From Sphingobacterium sp. SGG-5 (GTDB lineage Bacteria > Bacteroidota > Bacteroidia > Sphingobacteriales > Sphingobacteriaceae): a stretch of 64,000 nucleotides of DNA. The stretch is taken from the NCBI RefSeq assembly GCF_011043525.1, contig NZ_JAAKGO010000005.1:124001-188000 (forward strand), read 5' to 3'. This document shows positions 1 to 8,363 of this stretch, in pieces (position 1 is the first letter of the stretch; each line of letters starts with the position of its first letter). Below the pieces are notes generated by a model that was not told the DNA's origin, ran no database searches, and saw nothing but the letters and a program-made list of their open reading frames with translations. A program made the translations under genes and the position numbers.

Positions 1-723
1 ATTGATCTGGACCGATTTGAAGAAAATATCGATTCCATTCCCATCCATTGGTCCAAGGCCAAGGAAAAATATACCGAGCGACGTCTCCTAACACAAGGTG
101 TAGTACCTTGGCAGATCTGGCGTTCGTATCAAAACCTTGTACAAGCGTTCATCAAACGTGATCAGAACAAGATTATCAAATATAGTGCGGATATCGGTCA
201 CTATATCGCCGATGCACATGTACCGTTGCACACCACAAGCAACTACAACGGACAGTTTACCGATCAGATCGGTATACATGCCTTTTGGGAAACCCGTTTA
301 CCGGAAATGTTCAGCGCACAATATGACTTGTTTATCGGTCCAGCCGTATATATTGCAGATCCATTACAGGCAGCCTGGGATATTGTCAAAGAAAGCCACG
401 CACGCGTCGATTCGGTCTTACATGTGGAAAAAAGACTTTCCGAAGAATTAAAAGAAAGCGACCGCAAAACATACCTGACCCGAAACGGGCAGCTCATATT
501 TACCTATTCCGACAGCTATGCTACAGCATATCATCATGCGCTAAACGGTATGGTGGAACGGCGGCTGCGATCGTCGATATACAACGTGGCTTCGTACTGG
601 TATTCCGCTTGGATCGATGCCGGACAGCCGAAGCTGATACCTTCTTTGCCGGAAAATATAACGGTAGAAGAACCAACACCTGTTTCGGGACAAAAATCCC
701 TGGGACGGGAAGAATGGCATTAG
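1..723 (+). CDS. Zinc-dependent phospholipase C-like protein, 3' part (5' end outside window)
   Basis: The reading frame is open from base 1, so the N-terminus lies outside the window; 240 codons are visible. The segment HYIADAHVPLHTTSNYNGQ (about residues 69-87 of the visible part) resembles the zinc-binding His/Asp signature of the zinc-dependent phospholipase C / S1-P1 nuclease fold. A further His in 'IGIHAFWE' and the pattern of aromatic residues fit that all-helical family. Proteins of this type in Bacteroidota are usually secreted or periplasmic, but the signal peptide cannot be seen here. The substrate is unknown; phospholipid or nucleic acid phosphodiesters are both possible from the fold. 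The gene converges on the next one and the two stop codons overlap (bases 720-723), leaving no room for a terminator between them. Confidence 0.75.
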   Translation: MDLDRFEENIDSIPIHWSKAKEKYTERRLLTQGVVPWQIWRSYQNLVQAFIKRDQNKIIKYSADIGHYIADAHVPLHTTSNYNGQFTDQIGIHAFWETRLPEMFSAQYDLFIGPAVYIADPLQAAWDIVKESHARVDSVLHVEKRLSEELKESDRKTYLTRNGQLIFTYSDSYATAYHHALNGMVERRLRSSIYNVASYWYSAWIDAGQPKLIPSLPENITVEEPTPVSGQKSLGREEWH

Positions 724-3700
724 TATTTAAACCGCTCACGTTTAATCAGCACGGTCCCTTTCTCTACGATCGGTTTTTCGTTACCTCGTGTACCTTTAAA
801 AATATAAAAATAAGTACCCTCGGGAAGATTTTCAGGCACAACCCAATCGTTATTATATTCCGAAGCGTAGAAAACCCGCTGACCAAACCTGTTGATAATT
901 TCCAGTTCTGCCTGATCAAATTTGTAAATACCGATGATATGAAAGGTATCATTTTTCCCGTCCCCATTCGGTGTAATCGTGTTGGGGAAGAACAAACCGA
1001 CAATTTCGATCGTCACCGTCGCTTCCGCTGACTCGTTGCCGTTCTTGTCGCCGATGACATATGTAAACGTATCGAAGCCACTATAATTAAAGTGTGGTTT
1101 ATATTCAAACGCCCCATTACCCAACGCCTTCAGTTCCCCATGTGCGGGGTAAGACGTGACACGTAATGTTTCCCTGCGAAGTTCACTATGTTCGACATAA
1201 TCGTTTTCATACGGCTTGAACGTAAACTGGTAATTATAACCCACATAATAACGATCATCTACCGCAACGGGAATCGTTCGCAGAATCGTAATTTTGACTT
1301 CCGCCGGTACACTCCTTAAACGGCTATTGTCCGAAAACCGATAGACCAGCCTATCTTCACCCCAGGTGAAATTATCGGTCGGTACATACAGCAGTTGTCC
1401 ATTTTCGATCGTTACCGAACCACGTGTTGGCTGCTCCAGAATCTCGATTGAATGATTACTGAAAGTACTTGAACCCATATCATCGTTAGCCAGAACATCC
1501 ATTAGCTTGGTATACCCTTGGTAGAGTTCGTAGCTATCCGGCACACCTTTTGGTCGTCGGGCAACTTCTACAATAGTTGGCTCGTCATCTTCAAAGGTTA
1601 AGCCACTGATATCGGTGAGCACATTGCCGTATTTTTGATCCCGCCCTGAAAGCGTAGCCGTGTTCACCACACGGCCAAGATCCACATCGCTCTCGGTGAC
1701 GACATACTCCAACCGATACGAGAGAATCTGGTTGTCAACGACGTGCGGCGGAACAGCATAACTCGTAGAAGAAATAAGAGAATCCGTCAGCTGTATATCT
1801 TCTACAGGCATATCGCCCTCATGTTTGATATCAAACTGGTAGATCATCTTATCCCCGACCGTAAACTGCTTTCGCTCACCGGTACCCTGATTGATGATCT
1901 TCTTGATTACCGCAAAGGTCGGTTTCGCATTAATGTCTATGCGGGTGGGTATATCATTGTCGAACTGCGTCCCCGATATGTCTTTCACCTCAAAATGACG
2001 TGGATTTCGCCCGTGTACTATAGCCGTATTCTCCACATGTTTCCGTTCGGCATCAGCTTCGGTAATGGTATACCTTTGGATGGCAACGCCCTCCTCGCCC
2101 TGTAAAAGCACAGATTGAGCCGGTACAAAAGAGTAGTTATCCAATAGCGAATCCGTAATGGCGATATCGCTTACTGTGACTTTTCCCGTATTTCGAATGA
2201 CAAACGTATATTCCAACACATCGCCCGCCTCCTGAAATCCAGATTGGTTCACATCAATATGTTTTACCGTTTTTAACAGTGCCAGCTGTCCCCGTTCATC
2301 GAAGGGCTCCAGTAAAAACACTTCGGCATTCACTTTTATATTATTACAATCGGTCCGACATTCATCAACCGCACTGCCCGGTGTTATCCGGGTGATATCC
2401 AAAGAAGTCGCATCCGGATCAGTCACTCCCGGCGGACGGACAATTCCGGCGACAGCCGGCACAAATCCATATGTCGACCCCGGAGCGGTGCGTCCTGTTG
2501 CTGCTTTAATTTCGTACACGATCGTGCATCCCGTTGGCAGATCAAGATAAGACCGCAGGGTGTTATCAACAATTTGAATATCCGTCACCCCACCACAGTT
2601 CGTCGCAAGGGATCTGGCTTGCTGTATAAAAAAACCCGCCGGCAAGTTATATTCAAACCGGCTACCCACCGCATCCGAAGGACCATTGTTGCGCACGGTA
2701 ATCCGATAGGTCACCACCTCTTCCGGTTCTATCGTATCCTTGTCGGCCGTGATGCGCACGGTCTCCAAATCCGCACGCATCACGGTAATATTTTTTTCGA
2801 CGACCTCCTGCATATCCGCAGCATAGGACCAGGTATCCATCGCCCGTTCGTTTCCAAAACTAAACACCCCATAATTTCCGTTGTAACTGCTTCCATATAT
2901 GGCATAAAGTTCTCTATCCGCTGCGACAGTATCTATCGGCACATTTCGAGTATTTCTCCGATAAGTTCCCCATTTATGGCCATTGATATCACTCCTGATC
3001 CCTTCGAGGTTAACCAATGGATTAGTCTCTTCTCCTGGCGCACCTGGCGTAATCGCACTATCATCCCACCGTACCTTCGCATATTCCCTGAACGTGGCAT
3101 CCCGATTCATACGTTCTATCAGAATTCCCTGTGGATTGATCTCCATATCAAAGTAAGGAAAATGTATCTCCCCTTCCACAAGCGCGACAGAAATGGAAAC
3201 GGGATAATTCCCCACAGGCAGAAAATTTCCGGCACTATCCAAGCCATCCCATTTCACACGCGCCGCATCCGTGGTATCGCTTACGTTCACCAAATACCGC
3301 TTCTTTGGAAAAAAGGGAGCACCCGACTTTGGCGCGATAATCACTTCGTATCGCCCCTCATAGTTGGTTTCAAACTCCACAAATGCGCCTTTGGTCGTAA
3401 TATAATTCTTTCCCCCGCCGGGATCTTCGGGATAAAGAACGGAAATATTCTGTATCTCCGCAATCTGTGTCTTCCGATAAAGCCAGGTACTGTCACCGGG
3501 AACCGCTCCCGTACTCCAGCTGGGCATAAGCGTATCCGGAAAGGTATAAAACATCTTATGGGTGACGTGCTGCTCACCGTCATCCGGTTCATTGGGGTTA
3601 TGATAGGCGATATCCGTCTTTTTATGCGCAGCACCTATGCCTTTATTTGAACTTTTATAAGAGGGATTACCTTCTGCATCCAGCAGACCGGAACTATTCA

Positions 3701-4439
3701 CAAAATAAAAGAAATTGATACCATTACTCCCATTACCATCAACCCGGTAAATGTACCCATCTTTCGTGAGTACATAGTTTTGTCCATAGAATGTCCCTTG
3801 ATCGTCGGCCAGGCCGCTTGTACCTGGCCTACCTGCCTGCACATAGAGATTCAGCACAGGAGCAAATACCCTTCCCCTTATCCACTTTGTGTTGTTAATA
3901 TCACGAACAGATACATCCCACGCTGCAATAAGATAGCTTGTATCTCTATCTGTGCGCGTCCAATCGGCATCTGCCTTTTGGTTCCCCGGCGGAGCATCTT
4001 GCTTACTCGCCTGACCCTCTACACGGGTAGGCATAAACTTCACTTTCCATATTCCCGCCTGTCCAGGCAATACCGGTACCTCATAAGGTTGGTACCCTAT
4101 CCTAGGCCCGTTCAGCTCCGCGTTACGGTTGGGTATATATCCGAGATTACTTCCTGCTGTCGAATACTCATTTCCGTCCGGATCGATCACGACCATATGA
4201 CCATTTCCGACTCCCTGAGCACTGGAAGCAACCGCAATCGTCTCTCCTGCACGCGCATACACATAATGCGCTGCGGAATTAAATAAAACATTACTCGTTC
4301 GGGCAGTTCTGGAAATCAGAAAGGCACGATTTCCCTTAACGCCTAAGGGATACATATCTTTTGATCCGTCGGCATAGCTCACCGTTATGCCCGCAAAAGC
4401 GGCAATCATGAAAACGACAATCCTGACCAACGATGCCAT
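720..4439 (-). CDS. Large secreted adhesin-like protein with DUF11 and cadherin-like repeats and a T9SS type B C-terminal domain
   Basis: I chose the ATG at 4439 because it directly precedes a signal peptide (MASLVRIVVFMIAAFAGITVSYA); an in-frame codon further upstream adds 14 hydrophilic residues. The product is about 1239 residues. The first ~530 residues are not recognised. They are followed by DUF11/CARDB-type modules (for example 'VTYRITVRNNGPSDAVGS' and 'LEYTFVIRNTGKVTVSDI'), then two cadherin/VCBS-like modules containing 'DVLANDD' and 'AVDDRYYVGYNY'. The last ~90 residues carry 'NTITPNGDGKNDTFHIIG' and 'NRFGQRVF', the gliding-motility-associated (CHU_C) domain that directs export by the type IX secretion system and surface attachment. 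Unlike the locus at 32-50 kb, no PorP/SprF partner lies beside it. A role in adhesion is inferred from the architecture. Confidence 0.85.
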   Translation of the reverse strand: MASLVRIVVFMIAAFAGITVSYADGSKDMYPLGVKGNRAFLISRTARTSNVLFNSAAHYVYARAGETIAVASSAQGVGNGHMVVIDPDGNEYSTAGSNLGYIPNRNAELNGPRIGYQPYEVPVLPGQAGIWKVKFMPTRVEGQASKQDAPPGNQKADADWTRTDRDTSYLIAAWDVSVRDINNTKWIRGRVFAPVLNLYVQAGRPGTSGLADDQGTFYGQNYVLTKDGYIYRVDGNGSNGINFFYFVNSSGLLDAEGNPSYKSSNKGIGAAHKKTDIAYHNPNEPDDGEQHVTHKMFYTFPDTLMPSWSTGAVPGDSTWLYRKTQIAEIQNISVLYPEDPGGGKNYITTKGAFVEFETNYEGRYEVIIAPKSGAPFFPKKRYLVNVSDTTDAARVKWDGLDSAGNFLPVGNYPVSISVALVEGEIHFPYFDMEINPQGILIERMNRDATFREYAKVRWDDSAITPGAPGEETNPLVNLEGIRSDINGHKWGTYRRNTRNVPIDTVAADRELYAIYGSSYNGNYGVFSFGNERAMDTWSYAADMQEVVEKNITVMRADLETVRITADKDTIEPEEVVTYRITVRNNGPSDAVGSRFEYNLPAGFFIQQARSLATNCGGVTDIQIVDNTLRSYLDLPTGCTIVYEIKAATGRTAPGSTYGFVPAVAGIVRPPGVTDPDATSLDITRITPGSAVDECRTDCNNIKVNAEVFLLEPFDERGQLALLKTVKHIDVNQSGFQEAGDVLEYTFVIRNTGKVTVSDIAITDSLLDNYSFVPAQSVLLQGEEGVAIQRYTITEADAERKHVENTAIVHGRNPRHFEVKDISGTQFDNDIPTRIDINAKPTFAVIKKIINQGTGERKQFTVGDKMIYQFDIKHEGDMPVEDIQLTDSLISSTSYAVPPHVVDNQILSYRLEYVVTESDVDLGRVVNTATLSGRDQKYGNVLTDISGLTFEDDEPTIVEVARRPKGVPDSYELYQGYTKLMDVLANDDMGSSTFSNHSIEILEQPTRGSVTIENGQLLYVPTDNFTWGEDRLVYRFSDNSRLRSVPAEVKITILRTIPVAVDDRYYVGYNYQFTFKPYENDYVEHSELRRETLRVTSYPAHGELKALGNGAFEYKPHFNYSGFDTFTYVIGDKNGNESAEATVTIEIVGLFFPNTITPNGDGKNDTFHIIGIYKFDQAELEIINRFGQRVFYASEYNNDWVVPENLPEGTYFYIFKGTRGNEKPIVEKGTVLIKRERFKY

Positions 4440-4528
4440 ATTTAGTTTTATAATTGTAGAAAACAAAGTTAATATTTCCATTCAAAAATACAAGTACATT
4501 CCGAAGTTATCGGTACGCTATAATTTCG

Positions 4529-4536
4529 TACCTTTG
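4529..4536 (+). promoter_or_regulatory. -7 box for queE
   Basis: TACCTTTG matches the Bacteroidota -7 consensus TAnnTTTG and lies 18 bases before the queE ATG, which would give a leader of roughly 12 bases. No clear -33 TTTG is seen at the usual distance. The match to the ATG at 4555 supports that start over in-frame codons further upstream. Confidence 0.55.
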
Positions 4537-4554
4537 CACCATAAAAGAGAAAGA

Positions 4555-5178
4555 ATGTCCCATCAAGTTCCCGAAGACGGCTCGCGGCTTCCTTTAATGG
4601 AAGAATTCTACACCATCCAGGGTGAAGGATATCACACCGGTAAGGCGGCTTATTTTATCCGTCTCGGCGGTTGCGACATCGGTTGCCACTGGTGTGATGT
4701 GAAAGAGAGCTGGAATGCCGAGCTGCACCCCCTGACATCCGCGGAAACTATCGTCGAACATGCAGGCCGTTACCCGGCCAAAACGGTTGTCGTCACCGGT
4801 GGCGAACCTCTACTTTATAACCTGGATCTCCTCACGAGCCGTTTACAAGAGGAAGGAATAAAAACGTTCATGGAGACGTCTGGTGCATATCCACTTAGTG
4901 GCCACTGGGACTGGGTCTGTCTTTCACCAAAAAAGTTCAAAGCGCCCCGAAAAGATGTGTTGGATGTGGCCGGCGAACTCAAGGTTATTGTCTTTAATAA
5001 AAGTGATTTCGCCTGGGCAGAAGAACATGCGGCACGTGTCCGCCCGGACTGTAAGCTTTATCTGCAACCTGAATGGTCTAAAATGCAGGAAATGACGCCC
5101 CTCATCATTGAATATGTGAAGGCGCATCCGCAATGGGAAATATCGTTGCAAACGCATAAATATCTGAATATTCCGTAG
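4555..5178 (+). CDS. queE: 7-carboxy-7-deazaguanine synthase QueE (radical SAM)
   Basis: QueE is a radical S-adenosylmethionine enzyme that converts 6-carboxy-tetrahydropterin to 7-carboxy-7-deazaguanine, a step in queuosine (tRNA wobble base) synthesis. The 207-residue product has 'EEFYTIQGEGYHTGKAAYFI' near the start and the iron-sulfur cluster cysteines C40, C44 and C47 in GGCDIGCHWCD. 'VTGGEPLLY' follows, the GGE motif of radical SAM folds. The length fits the family. The chosen ATG follows a TAnnTTTG box; the longer open frame upstream overlaps the divergent adhesin gene and is not needed. No other queuosine gene is adjacent, so it appears to be a single-gene unit divergent from the adhesin, with 115 bases between the two starts. 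Confidence 0.93.
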   Translation: MSHQVPEDGSRLPLMEEFYTIQGEGYHTGKAAYFIRLGGCDIGCHWCDVKESWNAELHPLTSAETIVEHAGRYPAKTVVVTGGEPLLYNLDLLTSRLQEEGIKTFMETSGAYPLSGHWDWVCLSPKKFKAPRKDVLDVAGELKVIVFNKSDFAWAEEHAARVRPDCKLYLQPEWSKMQEMTPLIIEYVKAHPQWEISLQTHKYLNIP

Positions 5179-5202
5179 CCTTTATGGGGTCGTTCTTAAG
5201 AT

Positions 5203-5408
5203 GCCTTACCCCGTTTGGCTTTTGGGTTAGGCGTTTTAGAAAAATGGCTTAGGTCTTTTTGAAAAGTCGCCTAAGTGTGTTTATAAAATTGAGTACTCAA
5301 TTTGGGTAAAATGAGTACTCATTTTATGCAAAACGAGTACTCGTTTTGGAAAAGTAAGCTAACCCATTTTCCAGACTCGGTTAATCGACTTATAGATAAC
5401 GGTTAAGC
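5203..5408. repeat. Ten-unit array of dyad elements with an exact 22-bp period
   Basis: Eight-base cores start at 5203, 5225, 5247, 5269, 5291, 5313, 5335, 5357, 5379 and 5401, always 22 bases apart: GCCTTACC, GGTTAGGC, GCTTAGGT, GCCTAAGT, GAGTACTC three times, AGCTAACC, GGTTAATC, GGTTAAGC. Nine of ten have TA at the centre. The 14-base linkers mostly carry a T-run followed by an A-run. Each core with its flanks therefore approximates AAAA-nn-core-nn-TTTT, a dyad. The central three are perfect palindromes of 18, 20 and 20 bases (5286-5303, 5307-5326, 5329-5348) whose arms differ in sequence but remain self-complementary. The array fills the gap between queE and the OmpA-type gene and is non-coding, since 22 is not a multiple of 3. 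Its function is unknown. Confidence 0.9.
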
Positions 5409-5493
5409 AAAAATCCAGTATAACATAGATTTTTACAAAATCAACGATTTTGTCACAAAACTTTTCTACTTTTAAGGGGCAAAATGCTTCCCC

Positions 5494-7395
5494 ATGAACC
5501 AAGTATTACGCATAGGACTGTTCTTCTGCTGCATCGGCATCTTCTTCACCCCGGCTTCGGGTCAGCAGAAATCGAGCAACAGAAAAGCCCAACAATACTA
5601 TGAAAAGGGGCTTCAAAGTCTGCAGTTTCACGATTATGAGGCAGCTACGACGCTGCTCCGACAAGCTGTCTCCGAAGACCCTACATTCGCCACGGCTTAT
5701 CAGCAGTTAGGGGATATACAGCGCAAACGACAACATTTCCGCGAAGCCGTTCCTTACTATGAGCACGTCATGCGACTCAACCCCAGTTTGACCACACTAA
5801 CTATATTTGGTTTGGGCGAATCACTGTTACATGTCGGACGGTATGCCGAGGCGCTCCCTTATCTGAAGCGCTATCGGGAGGGAAATATTACAGAAAAGAC
5901 AAAAAATCTTGTCGACAAATATATCACGGATTGCAATTTTGCCTTACGTATGGATCAGATTAACCCAATCGACAGGCATAAACTGCCCTCCTCGATCAAT
6001 ACGGCAAATGATGAATATTTTCCGAAGCTAACGGCCGATAACAGCACGATTATTTTTACGCGGAAGGAAAACAACCGGGAGAATTTTTACGAAAGCAGGC
6101 TGATCGAGTCGAACGATTGGACAGAAGCAAAAAAGCTTATCGGGGAGGTTAATTCAGAAAATTTCAATGAGGGTGCGCACTGTATTTCACCGGATGGCAA
6201 GTACCTTTTCTTTACGGGTTGTAATCGCCCCAACGGACAGGGCAGCTGTGACATTTATGTAGCCAAGAAAGAAAATGGCCTGTGGTCTACGCCGATGCAA
6301 TTGGGCGCTCCTGTCAACACCAAAGGGTGGGAAGCCCAACCGGCGATCTCTGCCGATGGGCGGACACTTTATTTTGTGAGCAACCGTGCGGGCGGAATGG
6401 GCGGCAACGATATCTGGAAGAGTGAGCTGAATCATAACGGCCAATGGAAAGAACCGGTCAATCTGGGTAAAAATATCAACACGCCGTATGACGAGAGCGC
6501 ACCTTATATCCATGCAGACAACAAGACGCTGTACTTCGCCTCGAACGGTTGGCCGGGTTATGGCGGGCAGGATCTTTATATGAGCAAAGTGGATAGCAGC
6601 GGTCGTTGGACAACACCGATAAATTTGGGCAAACCGATTAATGACAGCTATAACCAGACGGCCATACATGTGAGCATGAACGGGGCGATAGGATATTTCT
6701 CTTCGCAGGATACCGCAACATATCGGCTGGATATCTACACGTTCCAACTACCGGAGGCAATTAAGCCCCATCCCGTAGCATACATCGCAGGTACCGTACG
6801 TGACGCGGGCAGCAAACACCCTTTAGCGGCACGGGTATCAGTAACGAATACCACCTCTCAGGATATTGTATTTGAAGATCAGTCGGATGTACAGGATGGA
6901 AAGTTTATCGCCACGCTTCCTATCGGGCAAAATTATGCAGTACATGTACAACGTGAGGGATATCTCTTCGATTCACGACAATATGATCTCACTGATACGC
7001 TTTTGGCCAACGAAAGATTCCTCACGGAAATTCTGCTTTCGACGATCGCGCCCGGTAATACCACCCAACTGGGCAATGTCTATTTCGACACGAACAAATA
7101 TAATCTGCTGCCAACGTCGAAAAGTGACCTTCATGTCTTATTAAAATTTTTGAAAATAAATCCAACGACCCGAGTCGAAGTTGGCGGCCACACGGACAAC
7201 ACGGGAAATAAGGAACTGAATGATAAGTTGTCGGAGAATCGGGCCAACGCGGTCAGGCAGTATCTGCTTCAACACGGCATCGCTTCATCACGGATAACGT
7301 ATAAGGGATATGGTGATCGACTCCCTGTCGCCAACAACAATACCGCCGAAGGCAGGCAATTGAATCGTCGGACGGAAATCAAAATTATCCGATAG
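5494..7395 (+). CDS. OmpA-family protein with TPR, PD40 propeller and carboxypeptidase-regulatory-like domains
   Basis: The 633-residue protein starts with a signal peptide (MNQVLRIGLFFCCIGIFFTPASG). It has TPR-like repeats at about 30-130 ('YYEKGLQSLQFHDYEAA', 'AYQQLGDIQRKRQHFREAVP') and PD40/WD40-like blades at about 170-410 ('SPDGKYLFFTG', 'SADGRTLYFVSNRAGGMGG', 'HADNKTLYFASNGWPGYGGQ'). A carboxypeptidase regulatory-like fold lies around 430-500. A C-terminal OmpA peptidoglycan-binding domain follows, with 'VYFDTNKYNL' and 'EVGGHTDNTGNKELNDKLS'. The domain order is that of PorE-type proteins, which bind peptidoglycan for the type IX secretion or gliding machinery. It is a paralogue of the protein at 35.7-37.6 kb, but no PorP/SprF gene is beside it. 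It follows the 22-bp array; TACTTTTA at 5467-5474 is a weak -7 candidate. Confidence 0.85.
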   Translation: MNQVLRIGLFFCCIGIFFTPASGQQKSSNRKAQQYYEKGLQSLQFHDYEAATTLLRQAVSEDPTFATAYQQLGDIQRKRQHFREAVPYYEHVMRLNPSLTTLTIFGLGESLLHVGRYAEALPYLKRYREGNITEKTKNLVDKYITDCNFALRMDQINPIDRHKLPSSINTANDEYFPKLTADNSTIIFTRKENNRENFYESRLIESNDWTEAKKLIGEVNSENFNEGAHCISPDGKYLFFTGCNRPNGQGSCDIYVAKKENGLWSTPMQLGAPVNTKGWEAQPAISADGRTLYFVSNRAGGMGGNDIWKSELNHNGQWKEPVNLGKNINTPYDESAPYIHADNKTLYFASNGWPGYGGQDLYMSKVDSSGRWTTPINLGKPINDSYNQTAIHVSMNGAIGYFSSQDTATYRLDIYTFQLPEAIKPHPVAYIAGTVRDAGSKHPLAARVSVTNTTSQDIVFEDQSDVQDGKFIATLPIGQNYAVHVQREGYLFDSRQYDLTDTLLANERFLTEILLSTIAPGNTTQLGNVYFDTNKYNLLPTSKSDLHVLLKFLKINPTTRVEVGGHTDNTGNKELNDKLSENRANAVRQYLLQHGIASSRITYKGYGDRLPVANNNTAEGRQLNRRTEIKIIR

Positions 7396-7458
7396 AATCG
7401 CGGTCTAAAGCCCTTTTGAAGGGATAAAAAATAAGTTATTAAATTTTTTTAAAATAAA

Positions 7459-7491
7459 TTTGGAAGATGTGTCATAAATACACTATATTTG
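7459..7491 (+). promoter_or_regulatory. Orphan promoter in the gap between convergent genes
   Basis: TTTG at 7459-7462 and TATATTTG at 7484-7491 are separated by 21 bases, a good match to the Bacteroidota -33/-7 promoter layout. No open reading frame follows on the plus strand before the terminator at 7525-7561, so the promoter points at a possible small RNA rather than at a coding gene. Confidence 0.6.
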
Positions 7492-7496
7492 CAGTA

Positions 7497-7561
7497 TCAT
7501 AATTTAGGTTTATAATTGGTTAGTAAAGGTTTTCATTCTCCCCGTTTGAAAACCTTTTTTT
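7497..7561 (+). ncRNA. Candidate small RNA of about 65 nt
   Basis: The start is estimated as about 6 bases after the -7 box at 7484-7491. The transcript would run through an AU-rich stretch without any ATG and end in a strong hairpin plus T-run. Both flanking genes (OmpA-type on plus, NUDIX regulator on minus) converge on this gap, so a promoter here has no coding target. I do not recognise a known RNA family. The 5' end and the existence of the RNA are inferred. Confidence 0.4.
7525..7561 (+). terminator. Rho-independent terminator
   Basis: AAAGGTTTTC (7525-7534) pairs with GAAAACCTTT (7548-7557), a perfect 10-bp stem with a 13-base loop. The stem is followed by further T residues to 7561. 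It could end both the candidate small RNA and read-through from the OmpA-type gene. The A-rich 5' side also lets it act weakly in the other direction for the NUDIX gene. Confidence 0.8.
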
Positions 7562-7569
7562 ATTGCCCT

Positions 7570-8286
7570 TTATTGATCTTTTTCCGATCCGATGTTCCAG
7601 CTTGGGAGGTATCTTAAGAAAGACATAATCTTTTCTTTATACACGTCCTTATCCAGTTTAAAGTAATAGGCCCCACGTTTGGAGCTTGTCTTATCTTTTT
7701 CCTGCAGTTTGATAAGAAGTCCCGAATGCAGTAACTTTCTATTGAAATTCCTTCTATCCAACACAATATCATAGGTTTTTTCGTAGAGCAACGCAATCTG
7801 TGGGAGTGTAAACTTCTCGGGAAGCAATTCAAATAACACCGGATAAAGGGCAGCCTTGGAGCGCAATTTACGTTTCGCGACTTCAATCATGTGCTGATGG
7901 TCAAAAATCAACGGCGGATAATCGCTTAATGGAAACCACTTTGCTTCATACTCATGGGTAATGATGTGTTCATATTTATGGATATCGATCAGCGCATAAT
8001 AGGTGATGCTTACCACGCGTCTATAGGTCTCCCGATCGGGCGCTCCAAAAACCTGCGATTCCTCAATATAGATATCTGCTAATCCTGTTAGCTTTTTTAA
8101 TACCCGTGCAGCAGCGGTCTCCGGCGATTCATCCGCCTGTACAAATCCACCCGGTAAGCTCCACTTGTTGATTTCCGGTTCTATCGCCCTTTTAAACAAC
8201 AGAATGTTTAACGATTCACCATCAAAACCAAAAATAACACAGTCTACGGCTAATAATACGCTCGGCTCATTTTTGTAAAAATCCAT
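7570..8286 (-). CDS. NrtR/AraR-type transcription regulator with a degenerate NUDIX domain
   Basis: The 238-residue protein has an N-terminal NUDIX fold (about 8-140) and a C-terminal winged-helix region (about 150-230, with 'RRNFNRKLLHSGLL' and 'KRGAYYFKLD'). This is the architecture of NrtR-like regulators, which in Bacteroidota include sugar-responsive repressors such as AraR. The NUDIX box starts normally (G47, E53, R61), but the catalytic glutamates expected after R61 (positions 62, 65 and 66) are V, K and L. Hydrolase activity is therefore unlikely and a ligand-sensing role is inferred. A -7 box lies 23 bases before the ATG. No sugar operon adjoins it, so its targets cannot be named from this window. 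Confidence 0.85.
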   Translation of the reverse strand: MDFYKNEPSVLLAVDCVIFGFDGESLNILLFKRAIEPEINKWSLPGGFVQADESPETAAARVLKKLTGLADIYIEESQVFGAPDRETYRRVVSITYYALIDIHKYEHIITHEYEAKWFPLSDYPPLIFDHQHMIEVAKRKLRSKAALYPVLFELLPEKFTLPQIALLYEKTYDIVLDRRNFNRKLLHSGLLIKLQEKDKTSSKRGAYYFKLDKDVYKEKIMSFLRYLPSWNIGSEKDQ

Positions 8287-8308
8287 ACCTATATCCTTGC
8301 AACCCTCG

Positions 8309-8316
8309 CAAAGATA
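8309..8316 (-). promoter_or_regulatory. -7 box for the NUDIX regulator gene
   Basis: On the minus strand this reads TATCTTTG, a match to TAnnTTTG, placed 23 bases before the ATG at 8286. No convincing -33 element is visible. Confidence 0.45.
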
Positions 8317-8363
8317 AAATTGTTTCCCTCATTTCACGAAAAATCACGTTATTTTCGGCCAGA

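Noticed and set aside
2574..3650. 358-codon open frame on the plus strand
   Set aside because: It lies wholly antisense to the 1239-residue T9SS adhesin, whose reading is supported by signal peptide and domains; its Arg/His/Ile-rich content resembles a shadow.
5281..5350. Possible CRISPR array from repeated GAGTACTC
   Set aside because: Repeats are only 8 bases with 14-base linkers and no cas genes are present; the unit is a dyad, not a repeat-spacer pair.
7396..7450. GCCCTTTTGAAGGG as a terminator for the OmpA-type gene
   Set aside because: The stem is only five pairs and is followed by A-rich rather than T-rich sequence on the plus strand; the hairpin at 7525-7557 is much stronger.
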